Shown: positions 30,277-39,201 of the stretch, piece after piece | How the letters are laid out: every line of letters starts with the position of its first letter | Numbering within the stretch: the first letter of the stretch is position 1 | NCBI RefSeq assembly: GCF_014145335.1 | Contig: NZ_JACIVI010000003.1 | Span: 293,575-357,574, forward strand | From: Aquariibacter albus | GTDB lineage: Bacteria > Pseudomonadota > Gammaproteobacteria > Burkholderiales > Burkholderiaceae_C | Length of the DNA stretch: 64,000 bases | Direction: 5' to 3' | Program-made: the position numbers and the translations under genes | The notes under the pieces: generated by a model | Databases searched by the model: none | Seen by the model: the letters and a program-made list of their open reading frames with translations, nothing else | Told to the model about the DNA's origin: nothing

Positions 30277-30486
30277 ATGTCTGTTCAAACCGGTACCGTG
30301 AAGTGGTTCAACGACGCCAAGGGCTTTGGCTTCATCGCCCAGGACGGCGGCGGCCCCGATGTCTTCGCCCACTTCCGTGACATCCAGGGCAATGGCTTCA
30401 AGAGCCTGGCCGAAAACGAGCGCGTCGAGTTTGAAGTCAAGCAAGGCCAGAAGGGCCCGCAAGCCGCGAACATCCGCAAGCTGTGA
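30277..30486 (+). CDS. cspA: Cold-shock domain protein
   Basis: A 69-residue single-domain CSD protein that binds single-stranded RNA/DNA and acts as an RNA chaperone. RNP1 (KGFGFI, residues 15-20) and RNP2 (VFAHF) are intact; the beginning [14 protein letters not shown] is diagnostic. GAAGGA lies 6 bp upstream of the chosen ATG; another in-frame ATG two codons earlier abuts that site and is less likely. Two hairpins follow the stop, the second a likely terminator. Confidence 0.95.
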   Translation: MSVQTGTVKWFNDAKGFGFIAQDGGGPDVFAHFRDIQGNGFKSLAENERVEFEVKQGQKGPQAANIRKL

Positions 30487-30493
30487 TGCCGTC

Positions 30494-30511
30494 GGGCGCC
30501 TGAGGGCGCCC
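30494..30511 (+). other. Small GC hairpin after cspA
   Basis: GGGCGCC-TGAG-GGCGCCC is a 7-bp perfect stem with a 4-nt loop, 8 bp after the cspA stop, ahead of the larger terminator hairpin. It may stabilise the short mRNA against 3' exonucleases. Confidence 0.4.
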
Positions 30512-30527
30512 ACCGCTTCTGCACTGC

Positions 30528-30560
30528 GCACAACGGCCCTACGGGGCCGTTGTGCATTTC
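30528..30560 (+). terminator. Terminator hairpin of cspA
   Basis: GCACAACGGCCC and GGGCCGTTGTGC form a 12-bp perfect stem (30528-30555) around a short TACG-type loop, followed by ATTTCC. The stem is strong but the T-run is short. Confidence 0.7.
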
Positions 30561-30616
30561 CGGCCCGCCATCTCCGGTCCCGCTGCGGCAGCGGACCGGC
30601 CTGCCGACGCATCGCC

Positions 30617-31216
30617 ATGTCCGACGCCTCCCTGCCGCCCGAGGTCGCGCCGCCCGCCGCACCGCGTTCCTGCACCCAGCTCTTCCTCGTGTTCACCGGC
30701 CTGGCCCTGCAGGGCTTCGGCGGCGTGCTGGCGGTGGCCCAGCGCGAGCTCTGCGAGCGACGCCGCTGGCTCAGCGCCGCCGAGTTCCTGGAGATGCTGG
30801 CCTTCGCCCAGGTGCTGCCGGGGCCGAATGTCTGCAACCTCTCCCTGGCCGTCGGGCAGCGCTGGTTCGGCGTGCGGGGGGCCCTGGCGGCCCTGGCCGG
30901 CATGCTGGCCCTGCCCCTGCTGATCGTGCTGCTGGCCACCGCCTGGGTGATCGACCAGGCGGGTGCCGCCTGGCTGCAGGATGCGCTGCGCGGCATGGGC
31001 ATCGTGGCCGCCGGGCTGATCGTCGGCGCCTGCCTGAAGCTGGCCCGGCCGCTGCGCGCGAGCCCGCTGGGCCGTGCCGGCGTGGCCGGTCTCGGTGCGG
31101 CGACGCTGCTGGCCATCGCGGGGCTCAAGCTGCCGCTGATGGCCGTGCTGGCCGGCCTGGGCCTGCCGGCCTGTCTGTGGGCGCACCGCCGGCTGCAGGC
31201 CGGGCGCAAGGCATGA
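30617..31216 (+). CDS. chrA: Chromate transporter, N-terminal half protein
   Basis: A 199-residue half-size ChrA. It begins with LFLVFTGLALQGFGGVLAVA and the ERRRWLSAAEFLEMLAFAQV segment, then the family's PGPNVCNLSLAVG motif and four to five further helices. Short-chain ChrA proteins work as pairs encoded by adjacent genes; the partner overlaps it by four bases (ATGA). The family exports chromate, though chromosomal short-chain members may carry other oxyanions. No chrB regulator is adjacent. Confidence 0.88.
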   Translation: MSDASLPPEVAPPAAPRSCTQLFLVFTGLALQGFGGVLAVAQRELCERRRWLSAAEFLEMLAFAQVLPGPNVCNLSLAVGQRWFGVRGALAALAGMLALPLLIVLLATAWVIDQAGAAWLQDALRGMGIVAAGLIVGACLKLARPLRASPLGRAGVAGLGAATLLAIAGLKLPLMAVLAGLGLPACLWAHRRLQAGRKA

Positions 31217-31746
31217 GCCCGGGCCTCGACCTGGCCCTGCTGGCCGGCTTGTTCGGGCAGGCCCTGCTGCTTTCGCTGCTGGCCATCGGCGGGGCGATCA
31301 CCGTCGCGCCCGACCTGCACCGCGTGATGGTCGACCAGCAGGCCTGGCTGGACGACGCGCAGTTCGGCCATGCCATCGCGATCGCCCAGGCAGCACCCGG
31401 GCCCAATCTGCTTTTCATCCCGGTGCTCGGCTACCAGGTGGCCGGCCTGCCCGGCGCGCTGGCCATGCTGGTGGGCATCCTGATCCCCTCGACCACCCTG
31501 GCCCTGGCTGCGCTGCGCCTGGGCCAGACCCACGCCCAGCATCCGGCCCTGCGGGCCTTCAAGGCGGGCATGGCGCCGATCACCCTGGGCCTGATGCTGG
31601 CCACCGGCATCGTGCTGGCGCCCTGGGACTCGCCGCCCGGCCTGCTGCTGGCCGGGGCCGTGGCCTTGCTGGTCTGGCGCACCCGGGTGCATCTGCTGCT
31701 GCTGATCGCGGCCGGCGCCCTGCTGGGGGTGCTGGGCTGGGTCTGA
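31213..31746 (+). CDS. Chromate transporter, C-terminal half protein
   Basis: A 177-residue partner of the preceding gene. It carries its own copy of the half-ChrA pattern: LLSLLAIGGAITVAPDLHRV, WLDDAQFGHAIAIAQAAPGP and NLLFIPVLGYQVAGL, then hydrophobic helices to the end. The second PGPN motif shows that it is a homologous half and not a fragment. Translation is coupled through ATGA. The two proteins would insert with opposite topology and act as a heterodimer, as known for short-chain CHR pairs. Confidence 0.88.
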   Translation: MSPGLDLALLAGLFGQALLLSLLAIGGAITVAPDLHRVMVDQQAWLDDAQFGHAIAIAQAAPGPNLLFIPVLGYQVAGLPGALAMLVGILIPSTTLALAALRLGQTHAQHPALRAFKAGMAPITLGLMLATGIVLAPWDSPPGLLLAGAVALLVWRTRVHLLLLIAAGALLGVLGWV

Positions 31747-31771
31747 GTCGCGCCCTGCGCACAATGCCTGC

Positions 31772-32095
31772 ATGACGCACGCCCTGCCCCCCATCGTCCA
31801 CAACATGGCTGCCTCGCGCTTCGAGGTGCAGGTCGATGGCCTGCTGTCGATCTGCGACTACCGCCGGCGCGACGGCGTGCTGGTCCTGCCGCACACTGTG
31901 GTGCCGCCGGAACTGCAGGGCCGCGGCATCGCGGCGGCGCTGGTGGAGGCGGCGCTGGCCCATGCGCGGGCCGAAGGCCTGCGGGTCGATCCGGTCTGCA
32001 GCTACGTGGCCGTCCACCTGCGCCGCCATCCGCGGCATGCGGACCTGCTGCGCGCCACCCGCCTCAGCGCGCCGCCGCGTCCGGCAGGCGGGTGA
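31772..32095 (+). CDS. Small GNAT-type N-acetyltransferase
   Basis: A 107-residue protein of the short YidJ/COG2388 acetyltransferase type. The core is FEVQVDGLLSICDYRRRDGV, then HTVVPPELQGRGIAAALVEA (the acetyl-CoA pyrophosphate loop) and VDPVCSYVAVHLRRHPRHAD. These minimal GNAT domains lack the outer strands of full enzymes and their substrates are unknown. Either the first Met or Met11 (MAASRFEVQ) could be the start. Its last 32 bases overlap the end of the convergent CorC-type gene. Confidence 0.8.
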   Translation: MTHALPPIVHNMAASRFEVQVDGLLSICDYRRRDGVLVLPHTVVPPELQGRGIAAALVEAALAHARAEGLRVDPVCSYVAVHLRRHPRHADLLRATRLSAPPRPAGG

Positions 32096-33368
32096 CCAGG
32101 ACCTGGTCGATCTTGTAGTCGTCCACGTCCAGCACCTCGAAGCGGTGGCCGGCGGCTTCGATGCGGTCGGTGCGGCGCGGGATGCGGCGCAGCATGACCA
32201 TCAGGAAGCCGGCCAGGGTGTCGTACTTGCCCTGCTGCGGCAGCGCGTCGAGTTCGAGGGCGCGCAGCACGTCGGGGATGGGCGTGAGGCCGTCGATCAG
32301 CCAGGAGCCGTCCTCGCGGCGGCAGATCTGCTCCTCGGCCAGCGGCGTGACGAGGCCGGCCATCACCGTGCTCATGACATCGTTCAGGGTGATGATGCCG
32401 ACGACCAGGCTGTACTCGTTGAGGATGACGGCGAAGTCCTCGCGCGCGCTGCGGAACTGCTCCAGCACCTCCAGCAGCGTCAGCCGGTCGGGGATGACCA
32501 GCACCGGATGCAGGTGCGCCTTGTCGCCCAGGGCGATCGGCTGGTCGGCCAGCTCGCGCAGCAGCAGGTCCTTGGCATCGACGTAGCCGACCGGCTTGTC
32601 GATGCCGCCGTCGCAGACGAGGTAGGTGGAGTGCGGTTCGGCCGCGATGCGGGCGCGGATCAGCTCGGGCGGATCGTCCAGCCGGAAGTGGACGATGTGG
32701 TCGCGCGGCGTCATGACGCTCTCGACCGTGCGGGTGTCCAGCTCGAAGAGGTTGACGATGACCTGCTGCTCCTGGGCATCCACCGTGCCGGCCGCAGCCC
32801 CGGCCTCGGTCATGGCCAGGATGTCGGCATGGGTGACGATCTCGTCGCGCTGCGGCGGCAGGCCGAGCAGGCGGAAGATCGCGTCCGAGGCCCGGTCGAA
32901 GCCCCAGACCAGGGGCTTGAACAGCGCCGCCAGGGCCAGCATGGGACCCACCACATGCACCGCCACCCGCTCGGGCTGGCTCATCGCCAGGCGCTTGGGG
33001 AAGAGATCGGCGAAGAGGATGAAGAGCGCGGTGACCAGGCTGAAGGAGAGCAGGAAGCCGAAGGTCTGCGCGCGCTCCTCGCTGCCCGCCACGGGCCGCA
33101 GCAGCTCGGTCAGCGCGGGGCTCAGCGCGCCTTCGCCGACGATGCCGCCCAGGATGGCCACCGCATTCAGGCCGATCTGCACGACGGTGAAGTAGCTGCC
33201 CGGTGCGTCCTGCACGGCCAGCACCCGGGCGGCGCGCGGCTCGCCCTCGTCGGCCAGCTGGCGCAGGCGCAGGCGGCGCGAGGCGGCGACCGCGATCTCG
33301 CTGATCGAGAAGAAGGCGCAGGCCGCGATCAGCAGCGCGATCAGGGCCAGGCTGGTGCCAGTGTCCAT
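32064..33368 (-). CDS. CNNM/CorC-family membrane protein (hemolysin-like)
   Basis: A 434-residue protein with a DUF21 (CNNM) membrane domain (residues 1-190, starting LALIALLIAACAFFSISEIA), a CBS-domain pair (about 210-335, including VESVMTPRDHIVHFRLDD and YVDAKDLLLREL) and a C-terminal CorC_HlyC FAD-like domain (RREDGSWLIDGLTPIPDVLR). The family is linked to magnesium or cobalt efflux and Na+-driven Mg2+ export; the older label 'hemolysin' is not supported by mechanism. It stands alone on the minus strand. Confidence 0.9.
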   Translation of the reverse strand: MDTGTSLALIALLIAACAFFSISEIAVAASRRLRLRQLADEGEPRAARVLAVQDAPGSYFTVVQIGLNAVAILGGIVGEGALSPALTELLRPVAGSEERAQTFGFLLSFSLVTALFILFADLFPKRLAMSQPERVAVHVVGPMLALAALFKPLVWGFDRASDAIFRLLGLPPQRDEIVTHADILAMTEAGAAAGTVDAQEQQVIVNLFELDTRTVESVMTPRDHIVHFRLDDPPELIRARIAAEPHSTYLVCDGGIDKPVGYVDAKDLLLRELADQPIALGDKAHLHPVLVIPDRLTLLEVLEQFRSAREDFAVILNEYSLVVGIITLNDVMSTVMAGLVTPLAEEQICRREDGSWLIDGLTPIPDVLRALELDALPQQGKYDTLAGFLMVMLRRIPRRTDRIEAAGHRFEVLDVDDYKIDQVLVTRLPDAAAR

Positions 33369-33408
33369 GCGGTCAGTGTAGGGGCGGCCCGCAGGCCGCC
33401 CGCGGGGC

Positions 33409-34188
33409 TCAGGCGCTCAGGCTGAGGTCGCCGTACCAGGCCTCGACCACATGCCCGAGGTCGTCGCTGTCGGTGAAGCAGCCCAGCGACAGCACCGCCC
33501 CGACCGGCCGCTCCGCATGCTCGGGGAACACCATGCGGTGGTCGGCCACCAGGTCGCGCTCGTGCTCGACCCACTGGCCGAGCTGCGCCGGCCCGCTCTG
33601 GATCACCAGATGGCGCACGCCGCCGAGCCGCTTGTCGCGCCAGACGGTGCCCACCGGCAGGTGGTCGTCCCAGGTGTAGAGCAGGGACTGGAAGGGCAGG
33701 TCCAGCCCGGCGAAGAGCTTGGCCTGCTCGTGGATCAGGGTCTCGCGCAGCGTCAGCTCGTCCTCTGGCCCGTCGAAGCCGACGCCGACGCGGGCCACCG
33801 CATCGTCGCGGTCGTCGCGGTCGCCGCGTGCGCCGCCCCCGACCAGCGCGTCGGCGCGCCAGCGCCAGCGCAGCCGCGGCCGCTGCTGCGGATCGACCTG
33901 CAGCGCGCATTGCAGCGCGCTGGCCGAACGCTCGGCCCGGGCGTGCAGCACGCGCTGGCCGTCGCGCTCGGTCAGGCGGTACTGGGTCTGCGCGCGGTGG
34001 CGGTACAGCACATAGGGCGCCCAGCCCGGGGGCAGCTCGGCGCGGCGCGGTGCGGTGGAAAAGCGCGGCACGCTGTCGACGGCGGGCGGGAGGCCGGGGC
34101 TGGCGCAGCCCGGCAGCAGGGGGGCGAGGCTGGCCGCCAGCGGCCAGTGCAGCAGATGGCGTCGCTGCGGATCGAAAGGCGCGGACAT
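33409..34188 (-). CDS. DUF3047 family exported protein
   Basis: A 259-residue protein. The N-terminal MSAPFDPQRRHLLHWPLAAS, then LAPLLPGC, looks like a twin-arginine or Sec signal with a lipobox-like LLPGC near residue 28. The rest matches DUF3047: PHE-like APYVLYRHRAQTQYRLTERD, CALQVDPQQRPRLRWRWRAD, DAVARVGVGFDG and LVIQSGPAQLGQWVEHERDL, ending GHVVEAWYGDLSLSA. Function is unknown. The start at 34188 was chosen because it places the signal correctly; an upstream Met adds 20 Pro/Arg-rich residues. Confidence 0.78.
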   Translation of the reverse strand: MSAPFDPQRRHLLHWPLAASLAPLLPGCASPGLPPAVDSVPRFSTAPRRAELPPGWAPYVLYRHRAQTQYRLTERDGQRVLHARAERSASALQCALQVDPQQRPRLRWRWRADALVGGGARGDRDDRDDAVARVGVGFDGPEDELTLRETLIHEQAKLFAGLDLPFQSLLYTWDDHLPVGTVWRDKRLGGVRHLVIQSGPAQLGQWVEHERDLVADHRMVFPEHAERPVGAVLSLGCFTDSDDLGHVVEAWYGDLSLSA

Positions 34189-34394
34189 GGGCGAGAGGGA
34201 CAGGTCGGGACGGGGCATGCGGGGCAGGGCGGGGCGGCGCCAGGGCATTGCGCCGGGTGCACAGCCTGCCGCATCGGCGTGACGGCCGTCCGACAGGGGG
34301 CGGCGCCCGGCTATGCTCGCCGCCTTTCGGGCGGACGTTCTGGGCCCCGGCCTGCAGCAACCGCCCGCTTCCTTCCCCGATTTTGGAGCCCCGC

Positions 34395-34745
34395 ATGAAC
34401 ACCACCCCGTCCGGCCTGCAATACGAAGACACCGTCGTCGGCAGCGGCGCCACCGCGAGCGCGGGCCAGCGCGTGACCGTGCACTACACCGGCTGGCTCT
34501 GGCAGGACGGCCAGGCGGGCGCCAAGTTCGATTCCAGCAAGGACCGCGGCCAGCCCTTCGTCTTCAACCTGGGCGCGGGCATGGTCATCCGCGGCTGGGA
34601 CGAGGGCGTGGCCGGCATGCAGATCGGCGGCACCCGCCGCCTGCTGATCCCCGCCGCGCTGGGCTATGGCGCCCGTGGCGCGGGGGGCGTGATTCCGCCG
34701 AATGCGACCCTGTTGTTCGAAGTCGACCTGCTCGGCCTGAGCTGA
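34395..34745 (+). CDS. FKBP-type peptidyl-prolyl isomerase
   Basis: A 116-residue single-domain FKBP that accelerates proline isomerisation. It has the full core: SGLQYEDTVVGSG, VTVHYTGWLW, KFDSSKDRGQPFVFNLGAGM, VIRGWDEGVAGMQIGGTRR and the IPAALGYGARGAGGVIPPNA loop, then LLFEVDLLGL. The aromatic pocket residues (Tyr, Phe, Asp, Trp) are all visible. No signal peptide is present, so it is cytoplasmic. Length matches minimal bacterial FKBPs. It precedes rarD by 10 bp. Confidence 0.95.
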   Translation: MNTTPSGLQYEDTVVGSGATASAGQRVTVHYTGWLWQDGQAGAKFDSSKDRGQPFVFNLGAGMVIRGWDEGVAGMQIGGTRRLLIPAALGYGARGAGGVIPPNATLLFEVDLLGLS

Positions 34746-34755
34746 TCCGGCGCGC

Positions 34756-35664
34756 TTGAGCCCCGATACGCCCGCCGCCCAGGCCGCGGCCGAGCGCCGT
34801 CGCGGCATCGGCCTGGCCCTGGGCGCCTACGCGGTCTGGGGCCTGTTCCCGCTGTATTTCCGGGCGGTCGGCGCGCTGCCGGCCTTCGAACTGCTGGCGC
34901 ACCGCGTGCTGTGGGCCGCGGCCTTCGTGCTGGGCCTGCTCGGCGTGCAGCGCCGCTTCGCCTGGATCGCCCCCGCCCTGGCCGACCGGCGCGTGGCCGG
35001 CCGCGCGCTGGCCAGCGCCCTGCTGATCGGGCTGAACTGGCTGATCTACCTGTGGGCGGTGGCCCGTGGCCAGGTGGTCGAGGCCAGCCTGGGCTACTTC
35101 ATCAACCCGCTGGTCAATGTGTTGCTGGGCGCCTGGCTGCTGCACGAGCGCCTGCGGCCCGGCCAGTGGGTCGCCACTGCCTGTGCGGCGGCCGGCGTGC
35201 TGTGGCTGGCGCTGCACAGCGGCGGCCTGCCCTGGATCGCGCTGGGCCTGGCCTTCAGCTTCGCCGGCTACGGCCTGCTGCGCAAGACGTCCACCCTCGG
35301 CCCGGTCGAGGGCCTGGCCCTGGAGACCCTGCTGCTGCTGCCGCCGGCCCTGCTCGCGCTCGCCGGGCTGGCCGGGGCCGGGGCCACGCATTTCCTGCAG
35401 CTGCCGCTCGGCACCCAGGCCCTGGTGATGGCGGCCGGGCCGATCACCGTCATCCCGCTGCTGCTGTTCGCGGCCGGGGCGCGGCGCATCCCCTTCTCGC
35501 TGCTGGGCTTCCTGCAGTATCTGGTGCCGAGCACCCAGCTCGCGATCGGCGTGCTGCTGTTCGGCGAGGCCTTCGGGCTCGACCGGCAGCTTGGCTTCGC
35601 CGCCATCTGGCTGGGCCTGGTGCTCTACAGCCTCGACGAGCGCCGGGCGGCCCGCCTGCGCTGA
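34756..35664 (+). CDS. rarD: RarD-type EamA transporter
   Basis: A 302-residue, ten-helix drug/metabolite transporter of the RarD group (GIGLALGAYAVWGLFPLYFR, LIGLNWLIYLWAVARGQVVE, ASLGYFINPLVNVLLG, then GFLQYLVPSTQLAIGVLLFG). RarD was named for chloramphenicol sensitivity effects; its real substrate is unclear. The start is TTG at 34756, 10 bp after the FKBP gene, the only start that leaves the first helix whole. The spacing suggests co-transcription with the FKBP gene. Confidence 0.88.
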   Translation: MSPDTPAAQAAAERRRGIGLALGAYAVWGLFPLYFRAVGALPAFELLAHRVLWAAAFVLGLLGVQRRFAWIAPALADRRVAGRALASALLIGLNWLIYLWAVARGQVVEASLGYFINPLVNVLLGAWLLHERLRPGQWVATACAAAGVLWLALHSGGLPWIALGLAFSFAGYGLLRKTSTLGPVEGLALETLLLLPPALLALAGLAGAGATHFLQLPLGTQALVMAAGPITVIPLLLFAAGARRIPFSLLGFLQYLVPSTQLAIGVLLFGEAFGLDRQLGFAAIWLGLVLYSLDERRAARLR

Positions 35665-35725
35665 GCCCGCCGCCGCGCCGGGCCGGCCGGCACAATCGCC
35701 GCGCCCCCCCGTCGCGCCGACCGCC

Positions 35726-37099
35726 ATGCCCCAAGCCCTGCGCCAGACCCTGCTTTCCGCCCGTGACCTGCTGATCACCGCCGGCCCGCTGGCCCTGCTG
35801 GCCCTGGTGCTGCTGGTCGGCGCCTACTGGCTGGTGAACCCGACGCCGCCCAAGCGCGTGGTGCTGGCCACCGGCCCGGCCCAGGGCGCCTACGGCGAGT
35901 TCGGCAAGCGCTACAAGGAGCAGCTGGCCAAGTACGGCATCGAGGTGGTGCTGCGCGAGACGGCGGGCTCGGCCGAGAACCTGGCCCTGCTGCGCGACAT
36001 GGACAGCCCGGTCGAGTTCGCCTTCGTGCAGGGCGGGGCCGACGGCCCGCGCCAGGCCGAGGAGGACGGCGAGCCCTCGCCCCTGCTCAGCCTCGGCAGC
36101 CTGTTCTACGAACCGGTCTGGATCTTCTACCGCGAGGCCAGCGCACGCCGCGACGGCGGGCGGCCGCGGCTGGGCAGCCTGGCCGGTCTGGCGGGCTGGC
36201 GCGTCAACATCGGTGCGCCCGGCAGCGGGGTGACCCAGCTGATGCTGAGCCTGCTGAACCTGAACGGCATCGCACCCGAAGCGCTCACGCTGTCGCGGCT
36301 CTCGGCCACGCCGGCGGTCGTCGAGCTGCTGGAGGGTCGGCTCGATGCGGTGGCCTTCACCTCGGCGCCCGAATCGCCGCTGGTGCAGATGCTGCTGCAG
36401 ACGCCCGGCATCGCGCTCTTCGACTTTCGCCAGGCCGAGGCCTACACCCGCCGCCTGCCGCTGCTGACGCCCGTGCTGCTGCCGCGCGGCGTGATCGACC
36501 TGGCCCGCGACCAGCCGCCGCGCGACATCCACCTCGTCGCGCCCACCGCCATGCTGGTGGCCCACGAAAGCGCCCATCCGGCGCTGCAGCAGCTCTTCGT
36601 CCAGGCCGCGCGCGCCATCCACGGCGAGGCCGGCTGGTTCCAGCGCCGTGGCGATTTCCCGAATGCGCGCAGCACCGAATACCCGCTGGGCAAGGAGGCC
36701 GAGCGCTTCTACCAGTCCGGCCCCAGCCTGCTGCAGCGCTACCTGCCCTTCTGGCTGGCCAATCTGGTCGACCGCATGTGGGTGCTGCTGGCTTCGCTGA
36801 TCGTCGTGCTCATTCCGCTCAGCCGGGTGGTGCCGCCGCTCTACGAGCTGCGCGTGCGCTCGCGCGTCTTCCGCTGGTACGGCAAGCTGCGCCAGATCGA
36901 GGATGCGCTGGAGCAGCCCGAAAGCCCCGGCCAGCCGCCCGACGAACTGCTCGGCGAGCTGGAGGCCCTGGAACGCCGCGTCGCACAGATCAGCGTGCCG
37001 CTCTCGCATGCCGACGAGCTCTACGCCCTGCGCAGCCACATCCACCTGGTCCGCAAGAAGCTGCTGGCCCTGGGCGCGCAGCGGCCGCTGCCGGCCTGA
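35726..37099 (+). CDS. Membrane-anchored TAXI-family TRAP receptor-like protein
   Basis: A 457-residue protein with an N-terminal anchor (ITAGPLALLALVLLVGAYWL), then a TAXI-type solute-binding domain (VVLATGPAQGAYGEFGKRYK, FAFVQGGADG, INIGAPGSG-like VNIGAPGSGVTQLML). A second helix lies near residue 355 (MWVLLASLIVVLIPLSRVV), followed by a cytoplasmic alpha-helical tail (RWYGKLRQIEDALEQ, LEALERRVAQISVPLSHADE). TAXI receptors normally deliver substrate to TRAP permeases, but no DctQ/DctM genes are adjacent. The two-anchor layout suggests a receptor or sensor role. Confidence 0.82.
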   Translation: MPQALRQTLLSARDLLITAGPLALLALVLLVGAYWLVNPTPPKRVVLATGPAQGAYGEFGKRYKEQLAKYGIEVVLRETAGSAENLALLRDMDSPVEFAFVQGGADGPRQAEEDGEPSPLLSLGSLFYEPVWIFYREASARRDGGRPRLGSLAGLAGWRVNIGAPGSGVTQLMLSLLNLNGIAPEALTLSRLSATPAVVELLEGRLDAVAFTSAPESPLVQMLLQTPGIALFDFRQAEAYTRRLPLLTPVLLPRGVIDLARDQPPRDIHLVAPTAMLVAHESAHPALQQLFVQAARAIHGEAGWFQRRGDFPNARSTEYPLGKEAERFYQSGPSLLQRYLPFWLANLVDRMWVLLASLIVVLIPLSRVVPPLYELRVRSRVFRWYGKLRQIEDALEQPESPGQPPDELLGELEALERRVAQISVPLSHADELYALRSHIHLVRKKLLALGAQRPLPA

Positions 37100-37187
37100 G
37101 TGCGGCCGCTGCGGCCTTCGCCCCGACGCCTGCGCGGCCCGGTCGCCCGTGCCATGCTGAAGCCCTCCGCCTGAACCGATCCCGCCG

Positions 37188-39038
37188 ATGGACACCCGCA
37201 CCCACCCCGCCCGCGAACGACTGATCCGCCTGCGCGAGGCCATGGCCGCCCAGGGTCTGGACGGCGTGCTGCTGCCCTCCAGCGACCCCCACCTGTCCGA
37301 ATACCTGCCCGGCCACTGGCAGGGCCGCGAATGGTTCAGCGGCTTCACCGGCTCCATGGGCACCCTGGTGCTCACCGCCAGCCGCGCCGCGCTGTGTGCC
37401 GACAGCCGCTACTGGACCCAGGCCGAACAAGAGCTGGCCGGCAGCGGCATCGAGCTGGTCAAGGTGAGCGGCTCGATGGCCCAGGCGCCGGTGGACTGGC
37501 TCATCCGCCACACGCCGCGGGGCGGGCGGGTCGGGGTCGACGGCGCGGTGCTCGGCCTCGCAGCCGCCCAGGCCCTGCGCAGCGCGCTGACCGAGGCCGG
37601 CCTGGGCCTGGTGACCGAGCGCGATCCGCTCGACGGCGCCTGGCCCGAGCGCCCGCCGCTGCCGGCCGAGCCGGTGGTCGAGCACCTGCCGCCGCAGGCC
37701 GCCACCGCGCGGGCCGACAAGCTGGCCCGGCTGCGCGAGGCGATGGTTGCGCGCGGGGCCACCCACCACCTCGTCTCCACCCTCGACGACCTGGCCTGGC
37801 TGCTGAACCTGCGCGGCAGCGATGTTGACTACAACCCGGTTTTCCTGGGCCATGCCCTGGTCGACCTGCGCGGCCTCACGCTCTTCGTCGGCGAGGGCAA
37901 GGTCGACGCCGCCCTGGCCCACCGCCTGGCCGTCGACGGCGTGCAGCTCGCGCCCTACGGCGCGCTGCGCGAGGCCCTGGCCGCGCTGCCGCCCGAGGCC
38001 GTGCTGTGGCTGGATCCGAAGCGCGTGACCCTGGCCTTCCGCGAGGCCCTGCCGCCCGGCCTGAAGCGGGTCGAGGCCATCAACCCCAGCACCCTGGCCA
38101 AGAGCCGCAAGACCGCCGCCGAGGCCGAGCATGTGCGCGAGGCCATGGTCCGCGATGGCCTGGCCATGTGCGCCTTCTACGCCTGGTTCGAGCAGGCCCT
38201 GGGCCGCGAGGCGATCAGTGAGCTGACGGTCGCCGACCGCCTGTCGGCCGAGCGCGCGCGCCAGCCCGATTTCCGCGGCCTGAGCTTCCCGGTGATCGCC
38301 GGCTTCAATGCCAACGGCGCGATGCCGCACTACCGCGCGACCGAGCAGGCTCATGCCCTGATCTCCACCCCGCAGGGCGTGGTGGCCGACGGCCTGCTGC
38401 TGATCGACTCGGGCGGCCAGTACCTTGGCGGCACCACCGACATCACCCGCGTCTGGCCGATCGGCAGGCCCAGCGCGGCCATGAAGCGCGACTTCACCCT
38501 GGTGCTCAAGGGCACGATCGCGCTCTCGCGCGCGGTCTTCCCGCGCGGCACGCCCAGCCCCATGCTCGATGCCCTCGCGCGCGCCCCGCTGTGGGCCGAG
38601 CGCCTGGACTTCGGCCACGGCACCGGCCATGGCGTGGGCTACTTCCTGAACGTGCACGAGGGCCCGCAGAGCATCAGCAAAGCCACGCCGACGCCCGAGA
38701 TGGCGATGGAGCCCGGCATGATCACCTCGGTCGAGCCCGGCCTCTACCGCCCCGGCCGCTGGGGCGTGCGCATCGAGAACCTGGTGCTGAACGTGCCCGC
38801 CGAAGGCCCGCGCCCGCCGGAGGACGAAGGCCTGGACCTGGGCGACTTCCTGGCCTTCGAGACCCTGAGCCTCTGCCCCATCGACACCCGCTGCATCGAT
38901 CGCGGCCTGCTGCGCGCGGACGAGGCCGCCTGGCTCGATGCCTACCACGCCACCGTGCGCGAGCGCCTGCGCCCGCGACTGGACGGTGCCGCCCGCGACT
39001 GGCTGGATGCCCGCTGCCAGCCCCTCGGGGGCGCCTGA
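37188..39038 (+). CDS. pepP: Xaa-Pro aminopeptidase (M24B)
   Basis: A 616-residue aminopeptidase P that removes N-terminal residues preceding proline. It has three domains: two creatinase-like N-terminal domains (1-300) and the pita-bread catalytic domain. Dimetal ligands are Asp407 (LIDSGG), Asp418 (GTTDITR), His481 (GTGHGVG), Glu516 (SVEPG) and Glu530 (RIENL); all are present. Size and domain set match the long XPNPEP type rather than the 440-residue E. coli PepP, so the gene symbol is approximate. It lies 88 bp after the TAXI gene. Confidence 0.93.
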   Translation: MDTRTHPARERLIRLREAMAAQGLDGVLLPSSDPHLSEYLPGHWQGREWFSGFTGSMGTLVLTASRAALCADSRYWTQAEQELAGSGIELVKVSGSMAQAPVDWLIRHTPRGGRVGVDGAVLGLAAAQALRSALTEAGLGLVTERDPLDGAWPERPPLPAEPVVEHLPPQAATARADKLARLREAMVARGATHHLVSTLDDLAWLLNLRGSDVDYNPVFLGHALVDLRGLTLFVGEGKVDAALAHRLAVDGVQLAPYGALREALAALPPEAVLWLDPKRVTLAFREALPPGLKRVEAINPSTLAKSRKTAAEAEHVREAMVRDGLAMCAFYAWFEQALGREAISELTVADRLSAERARQPDFRGLSFPVIAGFNANGAMPHYRATEQAHALISTPQGVVADGLLLIDSGGQYLGGTTDITRVWPIGRPSAAMKRDFTLVLKGTIALSRAVFPRGTPSPMLDALARAPLWAERLDFGHGTGHGVGYFLNVHEGPQSISKATPTPEMAMEPGMITSVEPGLYRPGRWGVRIENLVLNVPAEGPRPPEDEGLDLGDFLAFETLSLCPIDTRCIDRGLLRADEAAWLDAYHATVRERLRPRLDGAARDWLDARCQPLGGA

Positions 39039-39201
39039 GGCAGCCGCCCGGCGAGCTCCGGGTTTCTCCCCGGGCTGGACCGGGGGCGCGCGTCAGCACG
39101 GGTTCAGCGCGGCCGCGCACGATGCGCCTCGCTCCGCCGTGGCGAGGACCGCGGCGGGCGGCTGCGTCCGTGCCCGGCGCAGCCCCTAACGAGGAGACCC
39201 C

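Noticed and set aside
32064..33368. Haemolysin virulence factor
   Set aside because: The name is historical; DUF21, CBS and CorC domains indicate a cation-transport related protein.
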